64,000 nt of DNA from Phycisphaerales bacterium (GTDB taxonomy: Bacteria; Planctomycetota; Phycisphaerae; UBA1845; Fen-1342). The notes under the pieces are model-generated. The model saw nothing but the letters and a program-made list of their open reading frames with translations, made no database searches and had not been told where the DNA came from. The stretch spans positions 60,301 to 124,300 of the forward strand of contig JALHJL010000008.1 in assembly GCA_022839625.1 (NCBI GenBank), written 5' to 3'. A program made the translations under genes and the position numbers. Each line of letters begins with the position of its first letter. Position 1 is the first letter of the stretch. Positions 25,837 to 34,845 of this stretch are shown here, piece by piece.

Positions 25837-26274
25837 GCATCGCACACGCCGCGCCCGCAACCCGGGTGCCGCCGCTACCGAGCGCCGCTGAGCATCAGAT
25901 CGATCGCCTGACCGGCGAAGGGTAAGTCAGGGCTTCAGCCCGGGTGGCTGAAGTGCTCGGCCAGGACATTGCGTTCGGCAGACCAGGCCAGCCCGGTCAG
26001 AGCCCACACAACCGCCAGAATGCCGACCACTGCCCGGCAGGAATCCAGGCTCACCGCACGCGCACCCTGTGCTCGCATCGGCCTCTCCTGATAACCGCGT
26101 AAACGCGACGCCTCTTTCGCCGCCGGCCCGCTCCCGCAGGAGGACCGGGCGCCTTGTTCAGTGCATCAGATTGACCCGCGCGCGGACGACGGAAAAATCC
26201 CAACGGTGCCGGACCGTTGCATGCCCTGCTGCTTTCGGCCAGAATCCCTGCGACCGAGTCCCTGAGGGCTGAGA
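25837..26274. other. 438-base intergenic region between dacB and prpD
   Basis: No large gene. It contains a well-placed 47-codon ORF on the minus strand (25935-26078, described separately). Near its end lies GGGC-TTCA-GCCC, a weak hairpin at the ORF stop. The segment 26100-26274 holds the leader of prpD, including TTGACC at about 26171, without a convincing -10. Confidence 0.6.
25935..26078 (-). CDS. Predicted 47-residue single-pass membrane protein
   Basis: ATG at 26078 is preceded by AGGAGAGG with good spacing, which is the strongest evidence that this is translated. The product has a positively charged start (MRAQGARAV), a hydrophobic stretch VVGILAVVWALTGLAWSA (about residues 17-34) and a polar tail ERNVLAEHFSHPG. 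It would be a one-helix inner-membrane peptide. No family is recognised. It sits alone between dacB and prpD and runs opposite to both. Could also be a chance ORF in GC-rich DNA. Confidence 0.45.
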   Translation of the reverse strand: MRAQGARAVSLDSCRAVVGILAVVWALTGLAWSAERNVLAEHFSHPG

Positions 26275-27630
26275 ATGACGACCATCGCCGAGCGGCTTGC
26301 CCAGCGATCGCTGGCCGCGAAGTTCGAGGACCTGTCGCCACAGGTCGTACACGAAGTGAAACGGCGAGTGCTGGACTCGATCGGGTGCGCGCTCGGAGCG
26401 TGGACAAGCCGGCCGGCGCGGGTCACGCGGGCCGTGGCACAGGCGGTGACCGTCCCCGGCGGGGCAAGCCTGCTCGGTAGCCGACACCGGACGACACCTG
26501 ACCTGGCGGCTTTCAGCAATGGGGCGCTGGTCCGCTATCTGGATTTCAATGACACCTACCTGAGCCGCGAACCGGCCCATCCGAGCGATAACATCCCCGC
26601 TGCGCTGGCCGTGGGACAGGCGTGCCACGCGGCGGGCCGCGAGATCATCACCGCCATTGCCCTGGGGTACGAGCTTCAGTGCCGGCTGTGCGACGCGGCG
26701 TCACTGCGTGCCCACGGCTGGGATCACGTGGTCTACGGCGCCTTTTCGACGGCCCTGCTGGCCAGCAGGCTCTACGGACTGACGGCTGAGCAGACTCTGC
26801 ACGCCCTCGGCCTGGCGGGCGTCTGCAATTTCGCGACCCGCCAGACTCGCACGGGGCAGATCTCGGATTGGAAGGCGTGCGCCTTCTCCAACGCGGCCCG
26901 CAACGGCGTGTTCGCCGCCGACCTGGCGCGGCGGGGTATGACCGGGCCACACGAGATCTTCGAAGGCCCCAAGGGGTTGTTTAAGATGGTTACGGGGCCG
27001 TTCGAGTTGAGCTGGGCAGCCGGCCCCGACGATTGGATGATCCGCAAGACCTACATCAAGTTCTGGCCCGCGGAGTACCACTCGCAATCGGCGATCGACG
27101 CAGCCCTGCAACTACGGCCGCAGATCGGCGACCCCGGCGCGATCGAGAGCATCCTGGTCGAGAGCTTCGAGGCGGCGGTCAGCATCATCGGCAGCGAGCC
27201 GGAGAAGTGGCGGCCGACCAGCCGCGAGACCGCGGACCACAGCCTGGGATACTGTGTGGCGGTGGCACTGCTCGACGGGGACGTGACCCGGGACTCCTTC
27301 TCCGACCACAAGATCGGCGACCCCCGCATCCTCGGGCTGCTGGACAGCATCAGGATCGTCGAGACGGATGAGTGCAACGCGGGCTACCCGGACGGCATTC
27401 CGAATAAGCTGACTGTCCGGCTGCACGGCGGGCGCGAGATCAGCAAGCTCGTGAAGTACCCGCGCGGTCATGCCGGCAACCCGATGACGGATGACGAGGT
27501 CGTGGCCAAGTTCAAGCGCCAGGCCGCGGGCATCGTGAGCGACGCCACTGCGGAGCGACTGGTAGACCGCGCGATGTCGCTGGACACGTTGGCGGACGTG
27601 ACGCCGCTGCTGGAGTTCGAGACGGTTTGA
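26275..27630 (+). CDS. prpD: MmgE/PrpD family protein, probable 2-methylcitrate dehydratase
   Basis: 451 residues, the normal family length. Typical PrpD sequence features: KRRVLDSIGCALGAW near the N-terminus, FSNGALVRYLDFNDTY (about 80-95), AIALGYELQCRLCDA, HALGLAGVCNFATRQ, and the C-terminal lid with KYPRGHAGNPMTDDEV. The family dehydrates 2-methylcitrate to 2-methyl-cis-aconitate in propionate breakdown. The downstream genes for PrpB and two citrate synthase-family proteins support the propionate reading. It is followed by about 200 non-coding bases before the first citrate synthase, so it may not be strictly cotranscribed. Confidence 0.9.
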   Translation: MTTIAERLAQRSLAAKFEDLSPQVVHEVKRRVLDSIGCALGAWTSRPARVTRAVAQAVTVPGGASLLGSRHRTTPDLAAFSNGALVRYLDFNDTYLSREPAHPSDNIPAALAVGQACHAAGREIITAIALGYELQCRLCDAASLRAHGWDHVVYGAFSTALLASRLYGLTAEQTLHALGLAGVCNFATRQTRTGQISDWKACAFSNAARNGVFAADLARRGMTGPHEIFEGPKGLFKMVTGPFELSWAAGPDDWMIRKTYIKFWPAEYHSQSAIDAALQLRPQIGDPGAIESILVESFEAAVSIIGSEPEKWRPTSRETADHSLGYCVAVALLDGDVTRDSFSDHKIGDPRILGLLDSIRIVETDECNAGYPDGIPNKLTVRLHGGREISKLVKYPRGHAGNPMTDDEVVAKFKRQAAGIVSDATAERLVDRAMSLDTLADVTPLLEFETV

Positions 27631-27828
27631 CGCACGGGTGCCACGGACGACTTGCCCGCCAGTGCCCTTCACAGGGCCCCACGCTCAGCGGCGAGTAGCG
27701 TCCGGCAATGTAGGCCGGAGGTTCCGGCGCGTGGTCCGTGCCGGCGACCCGGCGCGTGACTTTTTCGGCCCAGCGCTATCATCAGGGTATTGAAACGGAC
27801 CTGGGGCTTCTGAACAGGAAGGTCGAGT

Positions 27829-29121
27829 ATGAGCGACAGGGCGACGTTGAGCTACGCGGGCCAGGACTACGAGCTGCCCGTCATCGTCGGCACGGAGGAC
27901 GAACGCGCCGTCAGCATCGAGAAGCTGCGGGCCGATTCCGGGCTGATCACGCTCGACGACGGCTACGCCAACACGGGCTCGTGCATCAGCAACATCACCT
28001 TCATCGACGGCGAGCGCGGCATCCTGCGCTATCGCGGCTACCCCATCGAGGAGCTGGCCGAGCACTCGACCTTCATCGAGACCGCGTACCTCATCATCTT
28101 CGGCGAGCTGCCGACCGAGAAGCAGCTCGGCGAGTTCCGCAACCTGCTGGCCGAGCATATGTTCATTCACGAGGCCATGCGGCACCACTTCGAGGGCTTC
28201 CCCCCCAATGCACCGCCGATGGCCATCCTCTCGGCGATGATCAACACCCTCGGCTGCTTCGAGCCCGTGCTCACGCAGCCCGAGCAGGACAACCGGTTCA
28301 TCGAGGCGGCTGCCCGACTGATCAGCAAGGTGCGGACGGTGGCGGCGGCGGCGTACAAGAAGTCCATCGGCGATCCGATCATCTACCCCCGCTTCGACCT
28401 GGGCTACACCGCCAATTTCCTGCACATGATGTTCTGCAAGCCGAACAAGGTCTGCCGGCCGGACGCGGCGGTGGAGCGGGCGCTCGACCAGATCTTCATC
28501 CTGCACGCGGACCACGAGCAGAACTGCTCGACCTCCACGGTGCGGATGGTCGGCTCCTCGCAGGCGAACCTCTACGCGTCGGTGGCGGCCGGGGTGTGCG
28601 CGCTGTGGGGGCCGCTGCACGGCGGCGCCAACGTGGCGGTGATCAACATGCTGGAGTCGATCCGCGCGAGCGGCGAGTCGATCCCGGATTTCGTGGCGCG
28701 GATCAAGGACAAGAAGGCCCACGCGCGGCTGATGGGCTTCGGCCACCGCGTTTACAAGAACTACGACCCGCGGGCGCGCCTCATCAAGCAGTCCTGCGAT
28801 CAGGTGCTCAGCCGGCAGGGCATCCAGGACCCGCTGCTCGAGATCGCGTTGCAGCTCGAGGAGGTCGCCCTCAAAGACCCGTACTTCATCGAGCGCAAGC
28901 TGTACCCGAACGTGGACTTCTACAGCGGGATTATCATGCGCGCCGCCGGCGTTCCGCTGGACATGTTCACGGTCCTGTTCGCAATCGGCCGGCTGCCGGG
29001 CTGGATCGCCAACTGGCGCGAGGTGCACCTGAACCCCAACGCCCGGATCTATCGCCCGCGCCAGGTTTACAACGGGCCGACGCAGCGGCAGTACGTTCCG
29101 ATCGCCGAGCGCGGCGGGTAG
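27829..29121 (+). CDS. gltA: Citrate synthase, long form
   Basis: 430 residues, preceded by GGAAGG. The N-terminal beta domain (LSYAGQDYELPVIVGTED) is that of the long GltA-type. Catalytic positions are conserved: HADHEQN, GPLHGGAN, and GFGHRVYKNYDPR, with the Asp in the C-terminal YPNVDFYSG region. It condenses acetyl-CoA and oxaloacetate to citrate. It lies between prpD and prpB, and could alternatively serve as the 2-methylcitrate synthase of this cluster, with the shorter paralogue at 30172 in the other role; sequence alone does not decide. Confidence 0.93.
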   Translation: MSDRATLSYAGQDYELPVIVGTEDERAVSIEKLRADSGLITLDDGYANTGSCISNITFIDGERGILRYRGYPIEELAEHSTFIETAYLIIFGELPTEKQLGEFRNLLAEHMFIHEAMRHHFEGFPPNAPPMAILSAMINTLGCFEPVLTQPEQDNRFIEAAARLISKVRTVAAAAYKKSIGDPIIYPRFDLGYTANFLHMMFCKPNKVCRPDAAVERALDQIFILHADHEQNCSTSTVRMVGSSQANLYASVAAGVCALWGPLHGGANVAVINMLESIRASGESIPDFVARIKDKKAHARLMGFGHRVYKNYDPRARLIKQSCDQVLSRQGIQDPLLEIALQLEEVALKDPYFIERKLYPNVDFYSGIIMRAAGVPLDMFTVLFAIGRLPGWIANWREVHLNPNARIYRPRQVYNGPTQRQYVPIAERGG

Positions 29122-29157
29122 CACTGCGGCTACGCGCGCCGCAAGGGGACCACGGCC

Positions 29158-30006
29158 ATGCCATCTCGTTCCGCCAGACTGCGAACTTTGCTGCGTGACG
29201 GCACGATCGTCATGCCGGGTGCGTTCAACGCCCTGACGGCCCGGGCGATCGAGCGGGCCGGCTTCGAGGGCGTCTACCTGTCCGGGGCCGCGCTGGCCAA
29301 CAGCCGTCTGGGCGTCCCCGACGTCGGACTGACCACGCTCTCGGAAGCCGCCGAGCATGCCGCGAGCTGCGCCGCCGTGACGACCGTCCCCCTGATCGCG
29401 GATGCCGACACTGGCTTCGGCGGACCGGAGAACGCGGCCCGGACCGTCCGCGAATTCGAACGGGCCGGGATCAGCGGCCTGCACCTTGAAGACCAGGAGT
29501 TTCCCAAGCGCTGCGGGCACCTGGCCGGAAAGCGGCTGGTGCCGGTCAGCGATTTCTGCGAGAAGCTCGCCGCCGCGGCGGCGGCCCGGCGCGACCCGGA
29601 TTTCCTGATTGTCGCGCGGACGGACGCGCGGAGCGTCACCTCGTATGACGACGCCGTCGCGCGGGCGCATGCCTACCTCGCGGCCGGCGCGCATATGATC
29701 TTCCCGGAGGCGTTGCAGAGCCGCGAGGAGCTGGAGCGATTTGTTCGGGACGTGCCCGGGCCGCTACTGGCGAACATGACGGAGTTCGGGCGCACGCCGT
29801 ACCTGTCGGTCGCTGATTTCGCCGCCCTCGGCTACCGGATCGTGATCTTCCCGGTGACGTTGCAGCGGATCGCGATGAAGGCGGTGATCGAGGCGCTGGA
29901 GGAACTGCGGGCGTGTGGTTCGCAGCGCGGGTTGCTGGACCGCATGCAGACGCGCCAGGAGTTGTACGATTTGCTGGGTTACCAGGAAGGCACGCAGGCG
30001 CTGTAG
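29158..30006 (+). CDS. prpB: Isocitrate lyase/PEP mutase family, probable 2-methylisocitrate lyase
   Basis: 282 residues. TIM-barrel features of PrpB are present: MPGAFNALTARAIERAGF, metal-binding DADTGFGG, LEDQEFPKRCGHLAGKRLV with the catalytic Cys in the KRCGH motif, IVARTDAR, and the C-terminal segment NMTEFGRTP. It splits 2-methylisocitrate into pyruvate and succinate, the last step of the 2-methylcitrate cycle. It starts 36 bases after the citrate synthase gene. The DNA immediately after its stop is filled with palindromic repeats. Confidence 0.93.
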   Translation: MPSRSARLRTLLRDGTIVMPGAFNALTARAIERAGFEGVYLSGAALANSRLGVPDVGLTTLSEAAEHAASCAAVTTVPLIADADTGFGGPENAARTVREFERAGISGLHLEDQEFPKRCGHLAGKRLVPVSDFCEKLAAAAAARRDPDFLIVARTDARSVTSYDDAVARAHAYLAAGAHMIFPEALQSREELERFVRDVPGPLLANMTEFGRTPYLSVADFAALGYRIVIFPVTLQRIAMKAVIEALEELRACGSQRGLLDRMQTRQELYDLLGYQEGTQAL

Positions 30007-30007
30007 C

Positions 30008-30150
30008 GGCCGGCGCCTCGCTGGCCGTGGCATGCAAAGCTGGAGCTTTGCACTGCTGCCGGACGACCGGCCTGGCACTACCGGCGAGACGCCGGTGCCG
30101 CCCGGGTAGCGGCCGGTGGCAACCCCGTCGTGGCCGGCGCCTCGCCGGCC
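30008..30150. repeat. Cluster of four REP-like palindromes
   Basis: Between prpB and the next citrate synthase: GGCCGGCG-CCT-CGCTGGCC (30008-30026, one mismatch), TGCAAAGCT-GG-AGCTTTGCA (30033-30052, perfect), ACCGGCG-AGA-CGCCGGT (30080-30096, perfect) and GGCCGGCG-CCT-CGCCGGCC (30132-30150, perfect). The first and fourth are copies of the same unit; a related unit lies at 50158. The arrangement looks like scattered intergenic palindromes of the REP kind rather than a terminator, as no T-run follows. Confidence 0.75.
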
Positions 30151-30171
30151 GAGGGCATACGGAGAGACGTG

Positions 30172-31296
30172 ATGAGTGAATCGGTCGACACGTACCATCC
30201 GGGCCTCGAAGGCGTCATCGCGGGCGAGACCGCGATCTGCTGCGTCGATCAGGGCCGCCTGTTGTATCGCGGCTACGACATTGCCGACCTGGCGCGACAC
30301 GCCAGTTTCGAGGAATGTGCGTTCCTGCTCCTGCACGGCGAGCTGCCGACCACCGAGCAACTGGCGCTATTCAAGCAGCAGATCGACGGCGAGCGCGAGT
30401 TGCCCGGGGCCGTCGTGGACGTGCTTCGTGCGATCCCGCGACAGGCCCCCATGATGGACGTGCTGCGCACCGGCGTGTCCCTCTGCGGGAACTTCAGCAG
30501 CGCGAAGTCGCAGGGCCGCAGCAGCCTCCTGACGCGCGCCGTCCGCGTGCTGGCCGCCGTGCCTTCGCTGATCGCGGCCCGTCTGCGCGTGCTCGACGGC
30601 AAGTGGCCGCTCGAGCCCAAGCCCGGCTTGTCGCACGCCGGGCAGTTCATCTACATGGCGTTCGGCCGCGAGCCGACCGAGTTGGAGGAGCGGGTACTGA
30701 ACCTGACCCTGGTGCTGTACGCCGAGCACGAGTTCAATGCCTCGACCTTCGCCGCCCGCGTCTGCACGAGCACACTCAGCGGCCTGCACTCCTCGGTCGT
30801 GGCCGCGATCGGCACGCTGAAAGGGCCGCTGCACGGGGGCGCGAACGAGGCCGCGTTGAGTCTGATCGAGAAGTTCCAAAGCTCGGCCGAAGCCCGCCGC
30901 TGGGTCGAGGAAGCCCTCGCGCACAAGCAGAAGATCATGGGTTTCGGCCACCGCGTGTACCGCAACGGGGACCACCGGGCGTTCATCCTCGAGCCGTACG
31001 TGGACGAGCTGGCCCGGATGCGGAACGAGCAGTGGCGGGCCGAGGTCTACCACGCCATCAAGGAAACCGTCTGGGCGAAGAAGCAGATTCATCCGAACGT
31101 GGACTACCCGTGCGGGCTGGTCTACCACTTCCTCGGGTTCCCGTCGGACATCTTCACGCCGCTGTTCGTGATGGCGCGGGTCGCGGGCTGGTGTGCGCAC
31201 ATCATCGAGCAGCACGTCAACAACCGCCTGATCCGGCCGCGCAGCCGCTACACCGGTGCGCCGGCACGGGCGTTCGTGCCGCTGACGGAACGCTAA
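30172..31296 (+). CDS. prpC: Citrate synthase family, short form; probable 2-methylcitrate synthase
   Basis: 374 residues from ATG 30172 (GGAGAG upstream). The short N-terminus (TYHPGLEGVIAGETAICCVD) and length are those of the PrpC/CitZ group. Catalytic motifs: LYAEHEFNASTF, KGPLHGGANE, GFGHRVYRNGDHR and HPNVDYPCGL. In the context of prpD and prpB the most likely reaction is propionyl-CoA plus oxaloacetate to 2-methylcitrate. It is the second citrate synthase of the cluster; the longer paralogue lies 2.3 kb upstream. Separated from prpB by 165 bases of palindromes, which may decouple its expression. Confidence 0.88.
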   Translation: MSESVDTYHPGLEGVIAGETAICCVDQGRLLYRGYDIADLARHASFEECAFLLLHGELPTTEQLALFKQQIDGERELPGAVVDVLRAIPRQAPMMDVLRTGVSLCGNFSSAKSQGRSSLLTRAVRVLAAVPSLIAARLRVLDGKWPLEPKPGLSHAGQFIYMAFGREPTELEERVLNLTLVLYAEHEFNASTFAARVCTSTLSGLHSSVVAAIGTLKGPLHGGANEAALSLIEKFQSSAEARRWVEEALAHKQKIMGFGHRVYRNGDHRAFILEPYVDELARMRNEQWRAEVYHAIKETVWAKKQIHPNVDYPCGLVYHFLGFPSDIFTPLFVMARVAGWCAHIIEQHVNNRLIRPRSRYTGAPARAFVPLTER

Positions 31297-31379
31297 CCGG
31301 CTGGCGAGCCACGAGCGCGGCGCAGGGTGCCTGCCGCGTTTACGTTGACACACCCGCGGCACCCACGCAAACTGCGGCC

Positions 31380-32828
31380 ATGGCGCAGGTCTGGCCGTGG
31401 ATTCTTGCTGCGTATTACCTGCTTGCGCTTGTCTTGACGGCGCGGCTCTTGCGCAGCCAGCGCGAGCCGACCGCCATGCTGGCCTGGATCTTCGCACTTT
31501 TCACGCTGCCCGGCCTGGGCCTGCTCGTCTACTGGCTCCTCGGTTCCAGCCGGCTTCGACGCAAGGTCGGCCGCCGCCGGCGGCGGGTCGCACGCCTTGC
31601 CGGCCAGTTGAAGCACTGGACGGGGGCGTCGGCGGCGCCCACGGCCGAGGCGCCCGCACTCCGGCTGCCGGAAGACCTGGCGGGCATCGCGCAGCTCGGG
31701 AGCCGGCTGGCGGGAATGCCGGCGTTGGACGGCAACGAGGTCGTAATCCTCGAAGAGTCCAACGCCACCTACGCGGCCCTGGAGGAGAGCTTGCGGAGCG
31801 CGCGCCACCACATCCACATGCAGTACTACATCTGGCAGCCGGACGAGACGGGGCAGCACTTCCGCGACCTCGTCGCGGAGCGGGCGCGGGCCGGCGTGGA
31901 GTGCCGGTTGTTGCTCGATGCCGTGGGCTGCCGGCGCATCGGGCGGCACTTCCTGCGCCCGTTGCTCGACGCGGGCGTGCAGGTCGCGTTCTTCATGCCG
32001 CTGTGGGTCTTCCCGCTGCGCAAACGCTGGAGCCTGCACCTGCGCAATCACCGCAAGATCGTCGTCGTGGACGGGCAAGCGGCGTTCATGGGCAGCCAGA
32101 ACATCGGCGACGAGTACCGCGGCCGCCTCCGCCGACTCAGCCCGTGGTACGACACGCACATGCGGCTGAGCGGCCCGGGGGCGCTGCTGCTCCAGCAGAC
32201 GTTCGCCGAAGACTGGTACCTGGCCGTCCGCGAGCGGCTGGACAGCGAAGAATACTTCCAGGTGCGCCGCGGGTCGGGCCCCTCGATCGTGCAGATTCTG
32301 CCGACGGGCCCGGATCAGAGCGTGAGCACGCTGGCGCAGATCATGTTCGCGGCCGTTTCCTCGGCCCACGCCTCGATTCAGATCGCGACCCCGTACTTCG
32401 TCCCCGATCTGGCGGTGCGGCTGGCGCTGGTGCACGCCTGTTACCGCGGGGTGAAGGTGCGGCTCGTGCTGCCGACGCGCAGCGACTCGCGCCTGGCACT
32501 GTGGGCGGCGCGCAGCTTCTACCCGGAGCTCATCGACGCCGGCGTGGAGATCTACGAATACGGCGCCGGCGTGATCCACTCCAAGCTGGTGACCGTGGAC
32601 GACCGCTGGTGCATGCTGGGCTCGGCCAATATGGACGCACGGAGCTTCCGGCTGAACTTCGAGGTCACGGCCCTGATCTACGACCCGCAGGTGGTCAGCG
32701 GCCTTTCGCACTCCATCGACCGCTTCTGCGCCGGCGCGCAGCGCGTCCTGGCGCGCGACGTGTGGCAGCGGCGGCTGGGGAGGCAGCTCGGCGAGGGCGC
32801 GGCGCGACTTTTTGCGCCTTGGTTGTAG
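31380..32828 (+). CDS. cls: Cardiolipin synthase / phospholipase D family
   Basis: 482 residues. Two N-terminal membrane helices (about 5-22 and 35-55), then two HKD motifs: HLRNHRKIVVVDG (with the downstream GSQNIGDEY) and VIHSKLVTVDD (with GSANMDARS). This is the standard Cls layout and length. It joins two phosphatidylglycerol molecules to cardiolipin at the inner membrane. Start ATG 31380 is 83 bases after the citrate synthase stop; a TTGACA at 31345 could be part of a promoter, but the matching -10 is poor. Confidence 0.94.
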   Translation: MAQVWPWILAAYYLLALVLTARLLRSQREPTAMLAWIFALFTLPGLGLLVYWLLGSSRLRRKVGRRRRRVARLAGQLKHWTGASAAPTAEAPALRLPEDLAGIAQLGSRLAGMPALDGNEVVILEESNATYAALEESLRSARHHIHMQYYIWQPDETGQHFRDLVAERARAGVECRLLLDAVGCRRIGRHFLRPLLDAGVQVAFFMPLWVFPLRKRWSLHLRNHRKIVVVDGQAAFMGSQNIGDEYRGRLRRLSPWYDTHMRLSGPGALLLQQTFAEDWYLAVRERLDSEEYFQVRRGSGPSIVQILPTGPDQSVSTLAQIMFAAVSSAHASIQIATPYFVPDLAVRLALVHACYRGVKVRLVLPTRSDSRLALWAARSFYPELIDAGVEIYEYGAGVIHSKLVTVDDRWCMLGSANMDARSFRLNFEVTALIYDPQVVSGLSHSIDRFCAGAQRVLARDVWQRRLGRQLGEGAARLFAPWL

Positions 32829-32967
32829 GCGGCCGAAAGAAGGCGTTGCACTGCGGGATTACGCCGGGGCGGGATGCGGTGGACTGGCGACCGGCATGGC
32901 TGTGACGCGCTGCCCGAGCGCGCCCGGCAAGCTCGGGACGGGCGTCCGCCGCCGGACAAATAGGGGA

Positions 32968-32991
32968 CGAGCCCCGGAGGACCGGGGCTCG
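32968..32991 (-). terminator. Strong hairpin behind flagellin gene (also faces cls)
   Basis: Perfect ten-base arms CGAGCCCCGG and CCGGGGCTCG around the loop AGGA. On the minus strand it is followed by a moderately T-rich stretch (TCCCCTATTTGTCC). It lies between the convergent cls and flagellin genes and could stop transcription from both sides. Confidence 0.65.
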
Positions 32992-33037
32992 AACTGGGTC
33001 GGCTGCGAAGTCTCTCGGAAGTCGCGGCGTGTTGTCT

Positions 33038-34450
33038 CTACTGGAGCAGCGCCAGGATCTGCTGCGGCTGGGCGTTGGCCAACCGCAAAACGTTCGTGGC
33101 CGACTGGACCAGAATCTGCTGCCGCGTAAGGTTGCTCGTTTCCTCGGCAAAGTCCGTGTCGCGGATCGTGCTTTCGGCGGCGGCGATGTTCTCAAACTGC
33201 ACCGCCAGGGAGTTCGCGGTCGTATCGAGCGTGTTCTTCTCGAACGACCCCAGACGTCCACGGAGGCTGGCGATCTGGGACAGGGCGGCCCGGACGATCC
33301 GCTGGGCCGTAAAGAAGTTCTGCTCGGCGATGGCGTTGCTCTCCCCGGAGCCCAACGTATACAGGTAACCGATGTTCCCATCGCCCAACGATGTCGTCGC
33401 GATGTTGTTGATGCCCAGGGAGCACTGAGCGTTGAGGTCGAGGGTGGGGGAGATCATGAACGCCGCCCCGCCGCCCGTGACCGTGAAGCGGGCGGTGGCC
33501 AGGCTGGCGGTGGACGCGAAGCTGGCCGCGAGAGTGATATCCGCATCCAGCGCGTTGGTGCGGGCGCTCACTTTCAGGCCCCGCCCGGTAATCATCTGGC
33601 CGTTCAAGTTGACCTTGACGTCTTGCCCGAAATCTTCGCCCGTGCCGGCCATCGTGAACGTGCCGGTGTCGAGCACGCGGACGCGCACGAACTGCGTCGA
33701 GCCGTACTCGGTGCTCTGAATCAACACGGTGGTGCTGGCAACCGTGGCGGACACGCCGGTCAGGGAGGTCGACTGGTTGATCGCCGCGGCGATGTGACTC
33801 AGCGTCGCGGAGGCCAGCGTCAGCCGCTCGGTCCCGAGGTTCCCGGTGACCTCGATGGTCACGGGCGCGCTGCCGAGCGAGCCGCCGGTGTAGCTGACGA
33901 CCGCCAGTGACGCCGCCTGGACGACGTCGATCGCGACGGACCGGTAGCCGCCCTCGGGGATGCGCACCGCGTTCAATTGCAGATGAGCGATTTGCGACGT
34001 GGTCAGCCCGGACGTCGAATACGCCAGGTCGCCGTTCAGCAGCCGGCGCCCCTGCAACTGCGTCGAGTTGGCGATGCGGTTGATGGAGGCCAGGATGGAG
34101 TCGATCTCCTGCTGGTTGGCCGCGGCCTCGTCGGCACTGATGCCCGAGGCGTTGCTGGAGCGGTCCACCAGGTCCTCCAGATCGTTGAGCAAGCTCGTGA
34201 TCTCGCTCAGACCGGACTCGGCTACCGCCACGACGTTGACGGCCCGCGCGATGTTCGTCTGCGCGGCCTGAATGGCCCGCTTCTCGGCCCGCATGGTCTC
34301 GGATGCGATCAGCCCGGCCGGGTCGTCCCGGCCCGCGTTGATGCGCAGCCCGGTGCTCAGGCGTTGCAGCGAAACCCCCAGCCGGTCATTCTGGTTGTTC
34401 AGAATGCGCTGGGCGATAATCGACGTGACGTTCGTGCTGATGCGGCTCAT
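33038..34450 (-). CDS. fliC: Flagellin
   Basis: 470 residues, preceded by GGGAGG. The N-terminal D0/D1 region is canonical (MSRISTNVTSIIAQRILNNQ, LSTGLRINAGRDDPAGLIAS), as is the C-terminal D1/D0 region (QIASLRGRLGSFEKNTLDTT, ENIAAAESTIRDTDFAEETS, LRLANAQPQQILALLQ). The middle 150-390 is the variable surface part, with beta-rich sequence. Exported by the flagellar type III system and polymerised into the filament. No other flagellar genes are in the window, so it is an isolated flagellin locus. A sigma-28-like box lies about 120 bases upstream. Confidence 0.97.
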   Translation of the reverse strand: MSRISTNVTSIIAQRILNNQNDRLGVSLQRLSTGLRINAGRDDPAGLIASETMRAEKRAIQAAQTNIARAVNVVAVAESGLSEITSLLNDLEDLVDRSSNASGISADEAAANQQEIDSILASINRIANSTQLQGRRLLNGDLAYSTSGLTTSQIAHLQLNAVRIPEGGYRSVAIDVVQAASLAVVSYTGGSLGSAPVTIEVTGNLGTERLTLASATLSHIAAAINQSTSLTGVSATVASTTVLIQSTEYGSTQFVRVRVLDTGTFTMAGTGEDFGQDVKVNLNGQMITGRGLKVSARTNALDADITLAASFASTASLATARFTVTGGGAAFMISPTLDLNAQCSLGINNIATTSLGDGNIGYLYTLGSGESNAIAEQNFFTAQRIVRAALSQIASLRGRLGSFEKNTLDTTANSLAVQFENIAAAESTIRDTDFAEETSNLTRQQILVQSATNVLRLANAQPQQILALLQ

Positions 34451-34845
34451 GGCCTACGCCTCCCAGGGCGGCGCCTCGCGCGACCGGACTCCCAACGAGG
34501 CGGTCGCAGTTGCGTCCTACAGCGCACGCCTACGGCCGTACCGAGTGTGCGCCGCATGGAACACAGCGCGGATCGTCCCAATCGGTTGGGGGCTTTAATA
34601 GACGCCGCCCGTCGCCTGCGGACAAAGGGCCGTCACGCGGCCGGCGGCCTTTATCGGACACGCAGCGCCAGCAGGGCGGGGGCCACGGCACGCTTCCCTA
34701 TTGCGACGGCTGCCCGGGGGAGACTACATTATCGGCTCGACTGCGGTGCAGGGCCCGCGCGACGTGCGCCTCGGATCGTTCCACGTGTACGGTCAGTCTG
34801 AAACCCTAATCTGGAGGATCAATCAGGGCTCGACTGACAAGCGGA
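34451..34845. other. 395-base divergent region between flagellin and the PepSY gene
   Basis: It carries the flagellin leader (minus strand) with a candidate sigma-28 promoter, and on the plus strand the leader of the PepSY gene with a GGAGG at 34813-34817. Otherwise I see no gene. Confidence 0.6.
34570..34597 (-). promoter_or_regulatory. Candidate sigma-28 (FliA) promoter of flagellin
   Basis: On the minus strand TAAA (34597-34594), 16 bases, then GACGATCC (34577-34570), five of eight matches to the GCCGATAA consensus, with a spacer one base longer than usual. It is placed about 120 bases before the ATG. Weak on its own; supported by the gene it precedes. Confidence 0.35.

Noticed and set aside
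31345..31373. Promoter upstream of cls (TTGACA at 31345)
   Set aside because: The expected -10 position reads CAAACT, too weak to list.
30315..31379. Upstream extension of the cardiolipin synthase frame across the citrate synthase gene
   Set aside because: It overlaps the citrate synthase gene out of frame; Cls-like sequence begins at 31380.
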